Assembly (NCBI RefSeq): GCF_014203095.1
Contig: NZ_JACHIG010000001.1
Coordinates: forward strand, 868,001 to 932,000
Origin: Prosthecobacter vanneervenii
Lineage (GTDB): Bacteria > Verrucomicrobiota > Verrucomicrobiia > Verrucomicrobiales > Verrucomicrobiaceae
Length of the DNA stretch: 64,000 nucleotides
Direction of reading: 5' to 3'
The translations under genes were made by a program, and so were the position numbers. How positions within the stretch are numbered: the stretch's first letter is position 1; every line of letters begins with the position of its first letter. Shown in pieces: positions 1 through 8,190 of the stretch. Below the pieces are notes generated by a model. It did not search any database and was not told the DNA's origin. It saw only the letters and a list, made by a program, of their open reading frames with translations.

Positions 1-948
1 ATTCTGGTCTGGCGCATGGTGCGCCGGGGCAGCCTGCGCCCGGGCCTCTTCTCCGCCATGCAGCTGGCCATGCTCTTCACCTTTCTGCTCATGACCATGA
101 GCGATCTCGGCTTCAAGAAGGACGAGAAGATCGAGCGCGTGCGCAATTTCTACGGCATGCTCTCGGTGAGCGAGGACCACTTCGAAAGCGAGGGCCAGCG
201 CCTGACCTACCGCGAGCTGGTGAATGGCGGCATCATCCACGGCATGCAGAATCTGGGCAACTTCCTGCAGGAGGAGCCCACCACCTACTACGGCCACCAG
301 ACCGGTGTGGGCAAGGCGCTGGACAGCATCAAGGAGAAGGCGGGCGCACGAATCGGTGTGGTGGGCATGGGCGCGGGCACGGCGGCCTGCTATGCACGCA
401 GCGGGCAGAGCATCCGCTTTTATGACATCAATCCGGATGTGGTGCGCATCGCGGACAAGTACTTCACCTACCTGGCGGACGCACGAAAGCGCGGTGCCAC
501 GGTGGAGGTGGTGGTGTCAGACGCACGCCTGGCGCTGGAGCGCGAGAAGTCCCAGCAGTTTGACGTGCTGCTGCTGGATGCCTTCAGCGGCGACTCCGTG
601 CCGGTGCACCTGCTGACGCAGGAGGCCTTCACGATCTATGACCGGCATATGAAGAAGGACGGCATCATCGCCGTGCACATCACCAACAGCTACCTGGTGC
701 TGGCCCCGGTGATCGAAAAGATCGCCGCTGCCACCGGCTTCAAGACCACCCGGATCGCCACCGAGCTGGAAGGCGACCACGACTCCACCGACTACATCCT
801 GGTGACGCGCAACGAGGCCTTTCTCAAGGCCACGCCGCCCAGCCTCGTGGGCACCGAGGTGGAGCTGAAACACGACGTCCGCCTCTGGACCGACCGCTAC
901 CACAACCTGCTGCGCATCCTGGACATCCCGGAGAATGTGAAGGAGTGA
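1..948 (+). CDS. Spermidine synthase-like protein, C-terminal part (5' cut by window)
   Basis: The frame is open from base 1, so the gene starts before the window; the ATG at 16 is internal. One hydrophobic segment near the beginning (AMQLAMLFTFLLMTM) is probably the last helix of a membrane half, as in membrane-fused spermidine synthase homologues. The soluble part has the nucleotide-binding loop VVGMGAGTAACYA, the acidic strand end FYDIN, VVSDAR, and the LLLDAFSGDSVP block of aminopropyltransferase/SAM-type Rossmann domains. Known members transfer aminopropyl groups, but activity of membrane-fused versions is often unproven, so polyamine synthesis is only an inference. A GC-rich hairpin follows at 971-997. 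Confidence 0.8.
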   Translation: MLVWRMVRRGSLRPGLFSAMQLAMLFTFLLMTMSDLGFKKDEKIERVRNFYGMLSVSEDHFESEGQRLTYRELVNGGIIHGMQNLGNFLQEEPTTYYGHQTGVGKALDSIKEKAGARIGVVGMGAGTAACYARSGQSIRFYDINPDVVRIADKYFTYLADARKRGATVEVVVSDARLALEREKSQQFDVLLLDAFSGDSVPVHLLTQEAFTIYDRHMKKDGIIAVHITNSYLVLAPVIEKIAAATGFKTTRIATELEGDHDSTDYILVTRNEAFLKATPPSLVGTEVELKHDVRLWTDRYHNLLRILDIPENVKE

Positions 949-970
949 GGGGTAAAGCATGCCCGGCGCA

Positions 971-997
971 GGTAGGGCGCTTGGTCCTCCAAGCGCC
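971..997 (+). repeat. GGTAGG hairpin repeat, copy 1
   Basis: GGTAGG followed by a perfect 9-bp stem (GGCGCTTGG, loop TCCT, CCAAGCGCC). It lies just after the spermidine synthase-like gene and could act as a processing site or weak terminator. It is one of eight copies in the window that share the GGTAGG lead but have different, still paired, stems. Confidence 0.7.
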
Positions 998-1046
998 GTG
1001 GTCTGTGGCGGTGAGAAGACCCAGCTCATTCGCAGCTCAGATCTTC

Positions 1047-1075
1047 CTCTTCCTCCCTTTCTGAGAGGAAGAGGA
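1047..1075. repeat. Purine/pyrimidine inverted repeat
   Basis: CCTCTTCCTC and GAGGAAGAGG form a 10-bp inverted repeat around a short loop inside a polypyrimidine/polypurine tract. It sits in the 311-base gap between the first two genes. No T-run follows, so a terminator role is unproven. Confidence 0.5.
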
Positions 1076-1150
1076 GGAGTAGGAGGAAGAGAAGGACGAC
1101 CGGCTCGCTGAGCGGTGGGTTTCACGCACCCACCGGGCTTCGGCGGCGGA

Positions 1151-1174
1151 GGGCTGGGGCCAGCCCTTCCTACC
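1151..1174 (-). repeat. GGTAGG hairpin repeat, copy 2
   Basis: On the minus strand GGTAGG is followed, after AA, by a stem of GGGCTGG pairing with CCAGCCC. It is in inverted orientation to the copy at 971, giving a BIME-like pair in the gap 949-1259. The rest of that gap holds the purine/pyrimidine inverted repeat and no gene. Confidence 0.65.
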
Positions 1175-1259
1175 TCCAGCAACCAGCCCTACCCCACACC
1201 GCCGCAGAGTGAATTTGCGCGCAGGCTGGAACGCGCCCATCTTGGCGGGACCTTCCACC

Positions 1260-1757
1260 ATGCTTCCCACCGACCCCGTCCCCACCCCGCAGCAGCTTTT
1301 CCGCTGGCTGGACAGCGGCCGCATCACCCGTGAGGAATTCCGCACCGCCATGGCCGTGCATGCGGGCGAGATCATCCAGGAGATGGAGCAGGCGCATGCG
1401 AACCCGATCGTGGCCAAGTTCAACGAACTCATGAACCGGCGCGAGGCCTGGAAATGGACACGCCGCCACGGCGAAAGGATCATGCGGGAGGTCCTGTGCG
1501 CGCTGATGGATGAAGAGCGCTTCCCCCCAGCGCGCTGGCTGTGGAACGCCGCCCATCTGCACGTGCCGGTGCACATCTTTTTCCGCACGCGCGGCACCCC
1601 TGTGATGCGATTTTTGGAAATGACGGTACACCCACAGCATGTGACGCTGGTGATCGAGCACGGCGGCAGCGAGACCCTGCCCCCTACGCGCGAGCGCTTC
1701 CACCTGCGGAGAAACCGCCAGCAGAGCCTGCAGGTGGAGCGCCGGGAGATCGTGTGA
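1260..1757 (+). CDS. Hypothetical protein, 165 aa
   Basis: Not recognised. The ATG at 1260 (MLPTDPVPTPQQLFRW) is preferred over an upstream in-frame GTG at 1209, because the upstream residues look like noncoding repeat translated through. The N-terminal third is helical (QQLFRWLDSGRITREEFRTAM, then a HAGEIIQEMEQAH helix), and the C-terminal third is Arg/His-rich with beta character (VTLVIEHGGSETLPPTRERF). There is no signal peptide or membrane helix. It is followed after 76 bases by a membrane glycosyltransferase on the same strand, with no clear functional tie. Confidence 0.6.
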   Translation: MLPTDPVPTPQQLFRWLDSGRITREEFRTAMAVHAGEIIQEMEQAHANPIVAKFNELMNRREAWKWTRRHGERIMREVLCALMDEERFPPARWLWNAAHLHVPVHIFFRTRGTPVMRFLEMTVHPQHVTLVIEHGGSETLPPTRERFHLRRNRQQSLQVERREIV

Positions 1758-1833
1758 ATTTGCACACCACCCCGCCCGTCTGCTGAGCCTGCTGGCAGCC
1801 ATCCTGCTACCTATCCCGCCTTTTTTTCCTCAA

Positions 1834-3438
1834 ATGCCCCCTTCTTCCAAGAAACAACCCCTGGGCCCCATCGGCCTGATCATCTTTGCCGTCATTTCCT
1901 TGGCGGTAGGCGCTTACTACCGCCTGCCCTCGCTGGGAGACCGGCCCATGCACACGGACGAGGCCATCCTGGCCATGAAGTCGGCGGAGTATCAGGCCAC
2001 GGGCCATTTCCAGTATGACCCCAAGGACTTTCACGGACCGGGGCTGCACTACATCACACGCGTGTGGGGCTGGCTGGCGGGCTGGGGAGACTCCAGCACG
2101 TGGACAGAGGCACAGCTGCGCATGGTGCCGGTGATGTGCGGGCTGGGGCTGATCCTGGCCACGCTGCTGCTGCGCCACGCGCTGGGCCGCGCGGCGGCGG
2201 GCTATGCCATGCTGCTGATGTCCATCTCCCCCATGATGGTCTATTACTCCCGCTATTTCATCATGGAGGTGCCGCTGGTGCTGCTCATCACGCTGAGCAT
2301 CGCGGCGCTGTGGCATTACTCGCAGGGCAGCGGGCGCTGGTGGCTGGTGCTGGCAGGCGTGTGCCTGGGCCTGCAGCACGCCACCAAGGAGACCTTTGTG
2401 CTGAATGTGGCCGCCGCTCTGGCGGGCTTTGCCGCCACGAAGCTGCTGGTGGGAGACTTTGCCCCGCGCCGCAGCGGCTTTGATTCCGGCCCTGGCAAAC
2501 GCCGCGCCCTGCGCCCCTGGCTGTGGGTCATTATTCCCGCCGTGCTCACCAGCGTCGCGCTGTATTCCGGCGGATTTAAAGACTGGGTGGCGGTGAAGGA
2601 CAGCGCGCTGACCTACCTGAACTACCTCAAGCGTGCCGAGGGCAGCGGCCATGAGAAGCCATGGTACTACTACCTCACCCTGATCTTCTGGCGCAAGGAC
2701 GGCCTGGTGTGGAGCGAGGCCATGATCGGGGGCCTGGGCATCGTGGGCATGCTGTATGCCTTTCTGGGAAACCACAGCAAGCAGCCCGCGCGGCAGGCCT
2801 TTCTGGTCTTCCTCTCGGTCTATACCCTGGCGCTTTTTGCCATCTACTCCTTCCTGGCCTACAAGACGCCCTGGTCCATCCTCAGCGCGCAGCATGCTCT
2901 GACGCTGCTGGCGGGCGTGGGCGCAGCGGCCATCTCCAGCGCGCTCAGCGGCTCCTTTTCACGGGTGGTTTTCAGGATCGCCTTTGGCCTCGGCCTTTAC
3001 AACCTGGTGGCGCAGACAAACCTGGCCATCCACCTGTATGCGGCGGATTCGAGAAACCCCTATGTCTATTCCCACACCTCCAGCAACCTGCTGCGCCTGC
3101 TGCCGGTGATCCGCGAACTGCAGAAGACAGCGCCCGATGGAGCCTTTGACGTCCTCGTGGTGAACCGCGATGCCGGATGGCCCCTGCCCTGGTATCTGCG
3201 CGACATCAAGAGCGTGCACTACACCAACGCCGTGCCGGACAAGATCGACGCGCGTGTGATCATCGCCGAGCCCGAGATGAAAACCGCGCTGGAGGCCAAA
3301 TTTGACGGCACCCCCTACACCACGCTGGACCTGTACGGCCTGCGCCCCGGCGTCATGCTGAACCTCTGGGTGGAGCAGACCCTTTGGGAGCGAAACACCC
3401 TGCGCAAGCAGCAGCAAAAGGAAGCCCCCGCACCGTGA
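1834..3438 (+). CDS. TIGR03663-type multipass membrane protein (glycosyltransferase-like)
   Basis: 534 aa with about ten hydrophobic segments, the first at residues 12-32. After it comes the loop RPMHTDEAILAMKSAEY, with the acidic pair expected in GT-C/dolichyl-phosphate-mannose-dependent mannosyltransferase-like enzymes (ArnT/PMT superfamily). A second loop carries DPKDFHGPGLHY. This layout fits the TIGR03663 family (Agl23-like), found in Verrucomicrobiota and archaea. The probable role is transfer of a lipid-linked sugar at the membrane; substrate is unknown. Its TGA overlaps the GTG start of apbE by four bases (GTGA), so the two genes are translationally coupled. Confidence 0.75.
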   Translation: MPPSSKKQPLGPIGLIIFAVISLAVGAYYRLPSLGDRPMHTDEAILAMKSAEYQATGHFQYDPKDFHGPGLHYITRVWGWLAGWGDSSTWTEAQLRMVPVMCGLGLILATLLLRHALGRAAAGYAMLLMSISPMMVYYSRYFIMEVPLVLLITLSIAALWHYSQGSGRWWLVLAGVCLGLQHATKETFVLNVAAALAGFAATKLLVGDFAPRRSGFDSGPGKRRALRPWLWVIIPAVLTSVALYSGGFKDWVAVKDSALTYLNYLKRAEGSGHEKPWYYYLTLIFWRKDGLVWSEAMIGGLGIVGMLYAFLGNHSKQPARQAFLVFLSVYTLALFAIYSFLAYKTPWSILSAQHALTLLAGVGAAAISSALSGSFSRVVFRIAFGLGLYNLVAQTNLAIHLYAADSRNPYVYSHTSSNLLRLLPVIRELQKTAPDGAFDVLVVNRDAGWPLPWYLRDIKSVHYTNAVPDKIDARVIIAEPEMKTALEAKFDGTPYTTLDLYGLRPGVMLNLWVEQTLWERNTLRKQQQKEAPAP

Positions 3439-4304
3439 GCGAAGACGCCGCCCCCCAGCACCATCGCTTCACCCAGAACGCGATGGCCACCACCTTTGAT
3501 GTCATCATCAGCCACGATGCGGCGGATGAAACCTACGCCGCACAGGCCGCGCAGGCGGTGTTTCAGGAGATCGCACGCCTGGAGGATGAGCTGAGCCGCT
3601 TCCGCGCCACCAGCGACATCTACCGCCTGGGGCAGCTCAAGGCCGGGGAGAGCATCCGCGTGGGCATGGCCGCATGGGACTGCCTCTCGCTGGCCAAGGC
3701 CATGCATCAGGAGACGGCGGGGGCCTTTGACATCACCATCGGCCCGCTCATGACCCTCTTCGTCACCTCCGATGGGGAGCCGCGTCAGGTGAACGCCGCC
3801 GTGCTGGAGCAGGCGCGCGGCATCATCGGCAGCCAGCGCTTTGACCTGGATGAGGACAACCTCAGCGTGACCGTGCACGCCAGCGGCATGATCTTTGATC
3901 TCGGGGCCATGGGCAAGGGCTACGCGCTCGACCAGGCCGCCGACGTGCTGCAGGACTGGAAGATCGGCAGCTTTGTGCTCAATGCCGGAGACAGCACCAT
4001 CCTGGCCGTGGGCACACCTGCGGGCAAGGAGGCGTGGAGCATCACCCTCGGCGGCGGGCAGCGCAGGCTCTCACTCATCGACCGCGCCGTGAGCGGCTCC
4101 GGCTTTGCCGTGAAGGGAGCGCACATCATGAACCCGCGCCTCTTCATGCCCGTGCCGATCAGGAACCGCCGCACCTACGCCCTGGCCCCCACCGCCGCGC
4201 TGTCGGACGCGCTTTCGACCTCCTTCATGATCATGGATAAGGATGAGATCGCCGCCCTGTGCGCACGCTATGAGGGCGTGGAGGCGCTGGAGCTGGAGGA
4301 GTGA
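3435..4304 (+). CDS. apbE: FAD:protein FMN transferase (ApbE family)
   Basis: ApbE enzymes attach FMN covalently to Thr/Ser of target flavoproteins (NqrB/C, RnfD/G type) outside the membrane, using Mg2+ and FAD. Visible family motifs include ARLEDELSRFRATSDIYRL near the start, GAFDITIGPLM, GAMGKGYALDQAADVL (FAD-binding) and LNAGDSTILAVG. The GTG at 3435 overlapping the upstream stop is chosen; an earlier ATG at 3384 would sit deep in the upstream gene. The protein is about 289 aa and has no obvious lipobox or signal peptide, unlike many ApbE proteins. No NQR/RNF target gene is in the window. Confidence 0.85.
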   Translation: MSEDAAPQHHRFTQNAMATTFDVIISHDAADETYAAQAAQAVFQEIARLEDELSRFRATSDIYRLGQLKAGESIRVGMAAWDCLSLAKAMHQETAGAFDITIGPLMTLFVTSDGEPRQVNAAVLEQARGIIGSQRFDLDEDNLSVTVHASGMIFDLGAMGKGYALDQAADVLQDWKIGSFVLNAGDSTILAVGTPAGKEAWSITLGGGQRRLSLIDRAVSGSGFAVKGAHIMNPRLFMPVPIRNRRTYALAPTAALSDALSTSFMIMDKDEIAALCARYEGVEALELEE

Positions 4305-4477
4305 GAAAGCAATAGCACACGCGACGGCGTCATTGGAACCGGAGCCCAGTGGAACCGGTAAGAGCGAATCAATCAATGCGGTGGCAGAGATGCAGGCGCA
4401 AGCCAGCATCGGCAACACCGCTTTGAGCCGGAGCAGAGACGATCTCCGTCACCAACCTCACCGTCCGGCCAGCGAAA

Positions 4478-4523
4478 GCGGCAGCTTCACTCGTTCCTCG
4501 TTTCGCAGCCGCACTCCAAATTC
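4478..4523. repeat. Solo end of the GGAGTGCGG inverted-end repeat
   Basis: The reverse complement of this stretch begins like the left arm of the 205-266 bp elements found elsewhere (TTTGGAGTGCGG, then GAACGA and AGC.GCCGC). It points away from the full copy at 4544. The surrounding gap (4305-4874) contains no gene. Confidence 0.5.
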
Positions 4524-4543
4524 GCCCTCGTGCTTTCGCAGTT

Positions 4544-4748
4544 AAATTTGGAGTGCGGTTGCGAAGTGAAGAATGAACGCAGCTACCGCTTTTGCAGGCC
4601 GGTTGCCCCTGCGAATACGATCAAACCCACGATGCCATCCGCCCATCGGCACTCACAGGCATGCGCACCCTACGCCTGCCACGCCCCTCTCACAAGCGGT
4701 GGCTCGATGCGGGGCTGACGCCTGCATCTGCGCGACTGCACTCCCAAA
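4544..4748. repeat. GGAGTGCGG inverted-end repeat, copy A
   Basis: The left arm starts AAATTTGGAGTGCGG and ends GCTACCGCTTTT. The right arm is its imperfect inverted copy, from AAGCGGTGGCT to GCACTCCCAAAT. The core is different from the cores of other copies. It fills most of the gap before the peroxiredoxin gene. Confidence 0.75.
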
Positions 4749-4874
4749 TATAGCCCCCATCTCCCCCTGTCCAGAAAGGCAGCATTGGATTTGACCCGGA
4801 GGCCAGTCTGGCCTTGATAACTGCACTCCTGGCCGCTTCCGGCCTGAACGCAACCCTCACTCCACTCAACCTCC

Positions 4875-5345
4875 ATGGCACTCTCCGTCGGTTCCAAAGC
4901 CCCTGGCTTCACCCTCAAGTCCAAATCCGCCTCCGGCCTCAGCGATGTCTCGCTCCCCGCTGGCAAGAACACCGTCCTGCTTTTCTTCCCCCTCGCCTTC
5001 ACGGGCGTGTGCACCCAGGAACTGTGCGACATCACCGCCGGCCTCAGCTCCTACAGCGACCTGAACGCCGAAGTCATCGGCATCAGCGTTGACAGCCCCT
5101 TTGCTCAGGAAGCCTGGGCGCAGAAGGAAAAGATCGGCATCACCCTGGTGAGCGACCTCAACAAGGAAACCACCAAGGCCTACGACGTGCTCTTCCCGGG
5201 CCTCGCCGGCATCGGCGACACCTCCGCCCGCGCCGCCTTCGTGATCGACAAGAACGGCGTCATCCAGTACGCCGAGCAGACCCCCACCCCAAAGGATCTG
5301 CCGAACTTTGAAGCCGTGAAGGCCAAGCTGGCCGAACTGGCCTAA
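4875..5345 (+). CDS. Peroxiredoxin (AhpC/TSA family)
   Basis: 156 aa, full length for a thioredoxin-fold peroxiredoxin that reduces H2O2 and organic peroxides. The block FFPLAFTGVCTQELCD carries the peroxidatic Cys in the PxxFTxxC context. A second Cys five residues later could act as an atypical resolving residue. VIGISVDSPFAQEAW and AFVIDKNGVIQYAE are standard later motifs, and the sequence is closest to the AhpE/PrxQ-like branch. No signal peptide, so cytoplasmic. It is monocistronic, with a strong intrinsic terminator directly downstream. Confidence 0.9.
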   Translation: MALSVGSKAPGFTLKSKSASGLSDVSLPAGKNTVLLFFPLAFTGVCTQELCDITAGLSSYSDLNAEVIGISVDSPFAQEAWAQKEKIGITLVSDLNKETTKAYDVLFPGLAGIGDTSARAAFVIDKNGVIQYAEQTPTPKDLPNFEAVKAKLAELA

Positions 5346-5376
5346 GCTGCCGCCCACTGCTCAAGATAACCATCCG

Positions 5377-5409
5377 ATGCCATGCGATGCTGAGTCGCAT
5401 GGCATTTTT
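5377..5409 (+). terminator. Intrinsic terminator of the peroxiredoxin gene
   Basis: A perfect 11-bp stem (ATGCCATGCGA / TCGCATGGCAT) with a 7-base loop is followed directly by a T run, 31 bases after the stop codon. Confidence 0.9.
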
Positions 5410-5468
5410 GTGGTTGAGCGCAGGGACAGAAAGTGGCTTCTCTAGCTGCAAACCCCTCCCCCGATTCC

Positions 5469-5888
5469 ATGGCCGCACACGCAGATCACTTCACCCTCCC
5501 CACGCGGGGAAAAGGCACCTACGAGATCACCGAGCGCTGCCAGCAGATCGTGAGAGCCAGCGGCATCCGCACCGGCATGGCCACCGTTTTTGTCCAGCAC
5601 ACCAGCGCCAGTCTGGTGATCTATGAGAATGCCGACCCGTCTGCGCGCACGGACCTGCACAGCTTCTTTGACCATCTGGTGCCGGAGGACACGCCCTACT
5701 TTGTGCACACTTACGAAGGCCCGGACGACATGCCCAGCCACCTGCGCATGGCGCTCACGCGCACCTCGGAGGTCATCCCCGTGGTGGACGGCCGCCTGGC
5801 ACTGGGCACCTGGCAGGGCATCTTCCTCTTTGAGCACCGCCGCGCCCCGCACACCCGCAGCATCGTGATCAGCGTGGTGGGCGAGTGA
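5469..5888 (+). CDS. YjbQ/UPF0047 family protein
   Basis: About 139 aa. The conserved family blocks are all present: FVQHTSASLVIYENADPS, FFDHLVPED, HTYEGPDDMPSHLRMALT, IPVVDGRLALGTWQGIFLFE and HRRAPHTR. The E. coli relative YjbQ has weak thiamine-phosphate synthase activity, and the fold binds a metal through conserved His/Asp; the physiological role is unsettled. The ATG at 5469 is preferred over an in-frame GTG at 5433 because homology begins soon after it. The gene stands alone downstream of the terminator at 5377. Confidence 0.85.
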   Translation: MAAHADHFTLPTRGKGTYEITERCQQIVRASGIRTGMATVFVQHTSASLVIYENADPSARTDLHSFFDHLVPEDTPYFVHTYEGPDDMPSHLRMALTRTSEVIPVVDGRLALGTWQGIFLFEHRRAPHTRSIVISVVGE

Positions 5889-5959
5889 GCAGCAACCCAC
5901 AGTCCGAACATGCGCGGCTTTTTCTTGCCAGCAATCGTCTTAGTCTGCATGATGATGCC

Positions 5960-6442
5960 ATGAAAACGCTGCTCTGTCTTTGTGCTGCCTTGTTGATCCT
6001 CGTCGTGAACAGCCAGGCCAAGAAGGATGCTCTGCCAAAGGCCCCGCTGGGAGCGCCCCTCAAGGTCAGCGTGCCGCTGAAATACCTGGATGCCGCCGAG
6101 GCCTACCAGAAGCTCAAGGAGTCCTTTCCCAAGATCGCTGAGATGGTGCAGGACATCCAGATAGGCCCCAATGCGCTGACGCTGAACTCCGGCCACGCCC
6201 AGTATGCCGAGCTGCGGAAAAAGCTGGCCGAGATGGACGTGCGGCCCAACATCATGCTGCTCAGGGCCGTGATCAGCGAGGTGCAGGCGGACGGCACGGA
6301 GAAGGAGATCTCCCAGCGCAAAGTGACCTTCATCGAAGGCCGGCCCTGGAGTTCCTACGAGATGATCGGAGACAAGAAGTTCAAGCTGAGCATGACCGTG
6401 ACGACCTTCAAGCACACTCCAGCCGAGAATCCGTCGAAGTAG
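5960..6442 (+). CDS. Small exported protein with secretin-N-like domain
   Basis: 160 aa with a clear signal peptide (MKTLLCLCAALLILVVNSQA). The ATG at 5960 is chosen because it places the signal peptide first. The mature part (VPLKYLDAAEAYQKLKESFP, then ALTLNSGHAQYAELRKKLAEMDVRP and IMLRAVISEV-like) resembles the short alpha-beta repeats of secretin N1/NolW domains, which end in a ring-building strand before the barrel. No secretin barrel follows. It could be a free-standing periplasmic adaptor, but no secretion gene is adjacent. The homology is by eye and moderate. Confidence 0.6.
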   Translation: MKTLLCLCAALLILVVNSQAKKDALPKAPLGAPLKVSVPLKYLDAAEAYQKLKESFPKIAEMVQDIQIGPNALTLNSGHAQYAELRKKLAEMDVRPNIMLLRAVISEVQADGTEKEISQRKVTFIEGRPWSSYEMIGDKKFKLSMTVTTFKHTPAENPSK

Positions 6443-6449
6443 TCATCCC

Positions 6450-6662
6450 ATGATGCGTTGGAAACGGGTCTGAAGGTGCAGGCACGAGCCGCCAGAGGCT
6501 TCGCCGCAGCGATGGAGGGGGATCATTTTGATCCCCACACCTGCAGCGGGTTCGCGGATGTGCGATGGCGCTGGATGATATGGGAGGCTCGGCTCTGAGG
6601 AGACGCGAGAACGCTGGTCTTATGTGTGCGCGTGAGGGATCGGGACGATCGCTCTCCGCCTG
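6450..6662 (-). repeat. GGATC hairpin repeat unit (reverse copy)
   Basis: Holds two hairpins in opposite orientation, GGGGATC-loop-GATCCCC at about 6515-6540 and GAGGGATC-loop-GATCGCTC at about 6632-6655, plus flanking text shared with the tandem copies at 17889-18224 read on the other strand. It occupies the gap between the exported protein and the DUF1501 gene. Confidence 0.75.
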
Positions 6663-6667
6663 AAGCC

Positions 6668-8023
6668 TCAGCCCACGATCGCCTGCGGCACACGGCCGTG
6701 CACATCGGTGAGGCGGTAGTCGCGTCCGGCGTAGCGATAGGTCAGCCTTTCGTGGTCCATGCCCAGCAGGTGCAGGATGGTGGCATGCACATCATGCACA
6801 TGCATCTTGTCCACGGCGGCCTTGAAGCCAAAGTCATCGCTCTGGCCGTAGGCCTGACCGCCGCGTGCGCCGCCACCGGCCAGGAACATGCAGAAGCCGT
6901 GCGGATTGTGGTCGCGGCCGTTGCCATTCTCGCTCACGGGTGTGCGGCCAAATTCACCACCCCAGATGATGAGGGTGTCCTCCAGCATGCCGCGCTGTTT
7001 CAAATCTCCGATGAGTGCGGCGATGGGGCGGTCGATGTCCGCCGCCAGCTTGCGGGTCTGCTCATCGTGCTTGGAGTGCGTGTCCCAGGGCTGGCCGTTG
7101 CCGTAGTAGAGCTGCACGTAACGCACGCCGCGCTCCACCAGTCGGCGGGCCATGAGGCAGCCGTTGGAGAAATGGCTTTTGCCATAGATCTCGCGCACCT
7201 TCTCAGGCTCCAGATTGACATCAAAGGCATCGGTGGCGGCGGACTGCATGCGGTAGGCCGTCTCCATGGCCTGGATGCGGCCATTCAGCGCCACATCCGC
7301 ACCACCGCGTGCGGCCAGGTGCTCGGCATTGAGCGCCTGCATGAGATCCAGCTGACGCCGCTGATCTGTGCGCGCCAGCTTCTCATTCGTCAGCCACGGG
7401 ATCATCTGCTTCGGATCCAGATTGGAGTGGTTGATGTACACGCCCTGGTGCTGCGCGGGGAGAAAGGCGCTGGTCCACAGCACGGAAAAGCGCACCGGCT
7501 TGCCGGGGCAGAGCACGACGAAGGAGGGCAGATTCGCATTCTCATTCCCCAGACCGTAGCTCAGCCACGAACCCATGCTGGGCACGCGCTCGGTCATGGT
7601 GCCGTTGTTCATCAGCAGCAGCGCGGGGCCGTGATTCGGATTGTCCGTGTGGCAGGAGCGCAGCACGCAGAGGTCATCGGCATGGCGTGCCAGATTGGGC
7701 AGCAGCTCGCTGATCTCCAGCCCGCTCTGCCCATGCTTGGAATAAGCATACGGAGAGGCCAGCAGGCCGCCGGTGGGGCGCTCGGTGCGCAGGTCTGCGC
7801 CCTCGGGTTTCTGCCCGGAGTATCGGGTGAGGCCCGGCTTGGGATCAAAGAAGTCCGGCCCGAACGGCCCGCCGTTCATGAAGAGCTGGATCACGCGCTT
7901 GGCCTTCGGCACAAAGTTTGTGCGCGGCGCGCCCTGCAGCGCAGACGCCAGGCCCAGCGTGCCCAGGCCGCCCCCCATGCGGGAGAGCAGTGCACGACGT
8001 GAGAGCGCGGAGAGATCGGACAT
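6668..8023 (-). CDS. DUF1501 domain protein (sulfatase-superfamily fold, exported)
   Basis: 451 aa from the start at 8023, which puts a Tat-like leader first (SRRALLSRMGGGLGTLGLA). The body has the family blocks RVIQLFMNGGPFGPDFFDPKP, LPNLARHADDLCVLRSCHTD, GSWLSYGLG, WDTHSKHDEQTRKLAADIDR and GGEFGRTPVSENGNGRDHNP. DUF1501 proteins share the alkaline-phosphatase/sulfatase fold and are abundant in Planctomycetota and Verrucomicrobiota. They are usually encoded beside a PSD1/DUF1549/DUF1553 partner. Here the partner is missing; a DUF1553 gene lies about 14 kb away. Substrate unknown. Confidence 0.85.
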   Translation of the reverse strand: MSDLSALSRRALLSRMGGGLGTLGLASALQGAPRTNFVPKAKRVIQLFMNGGPFGPDFFDPKPGLTRYSGQKPEGADLRTERPTGGLLASPYAYSKHGQSGLEISELLPNLARHADDLCVLRSCHTDNPNHGPALLLMNNGTMTERVPSMGSWLSYGLGNENANLPSFVVLCPGKPVRFSVLWTSAFLPAQHQGVYINHSNLDPKQMIPWLTNEKLARTDQRRQLDLMQALNAEHLAARGGADVALNGRIQAMETAYRMQSAATDAFDVNLEPEKVREIYGKSHFSNGCLMARRLVERGVRYVQLYYGNGQPWDTHSKHDEQTRKLAADIDRPIAALIGDLKQRGMLEDTLIIWGGEFGRTPVSENGNGRDHNPHGFCMFLAGGGARGGQAYGQSDDFGFKAAVDKMHVHDVHATILHLLGMDHERLTYRYAGRDYRLTDVHGRVPQAIVG

Positions 8024-8100
8024 GCGGAGTGTACGCAGGCCGAGGGCGCACGCTTGCGCAGCAATTCTCTTCACTTCAAAAATCGACAATCCTTGTTCAT

Positions 8101-8154
8101 CAATCGTCAATCAATCATGCCCACGATGCCTTGAGGCCGGAGGATTGACGATTG
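8101..8154. repeat. 12-bp perfect inverted repeat
   Basis: CAATCGTCAATC at 8101-8112 and GATTGACGATTG at 8143-8154 are perfect inverted copies around a 30-base spacer. They lie between two minus-strand genes, 37 bases past the phosphatase stop. They could shape the transcript end of the phosphatase gene or be an operator ahead of DUF1501. Confidence 0.6.
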
Positions 8155-8190
8155 TCGAGCAATCGAATTTTGATTTTAGAAGTCTGAACC

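Noticed and set aside
1209..1259. Upstream GTG start for the 165-aa hypothetical protein
   Set aside because: It would add 17 residues from repeat-rich noncoding DNA; the ATG at 1260 gives a normal N-terminus.
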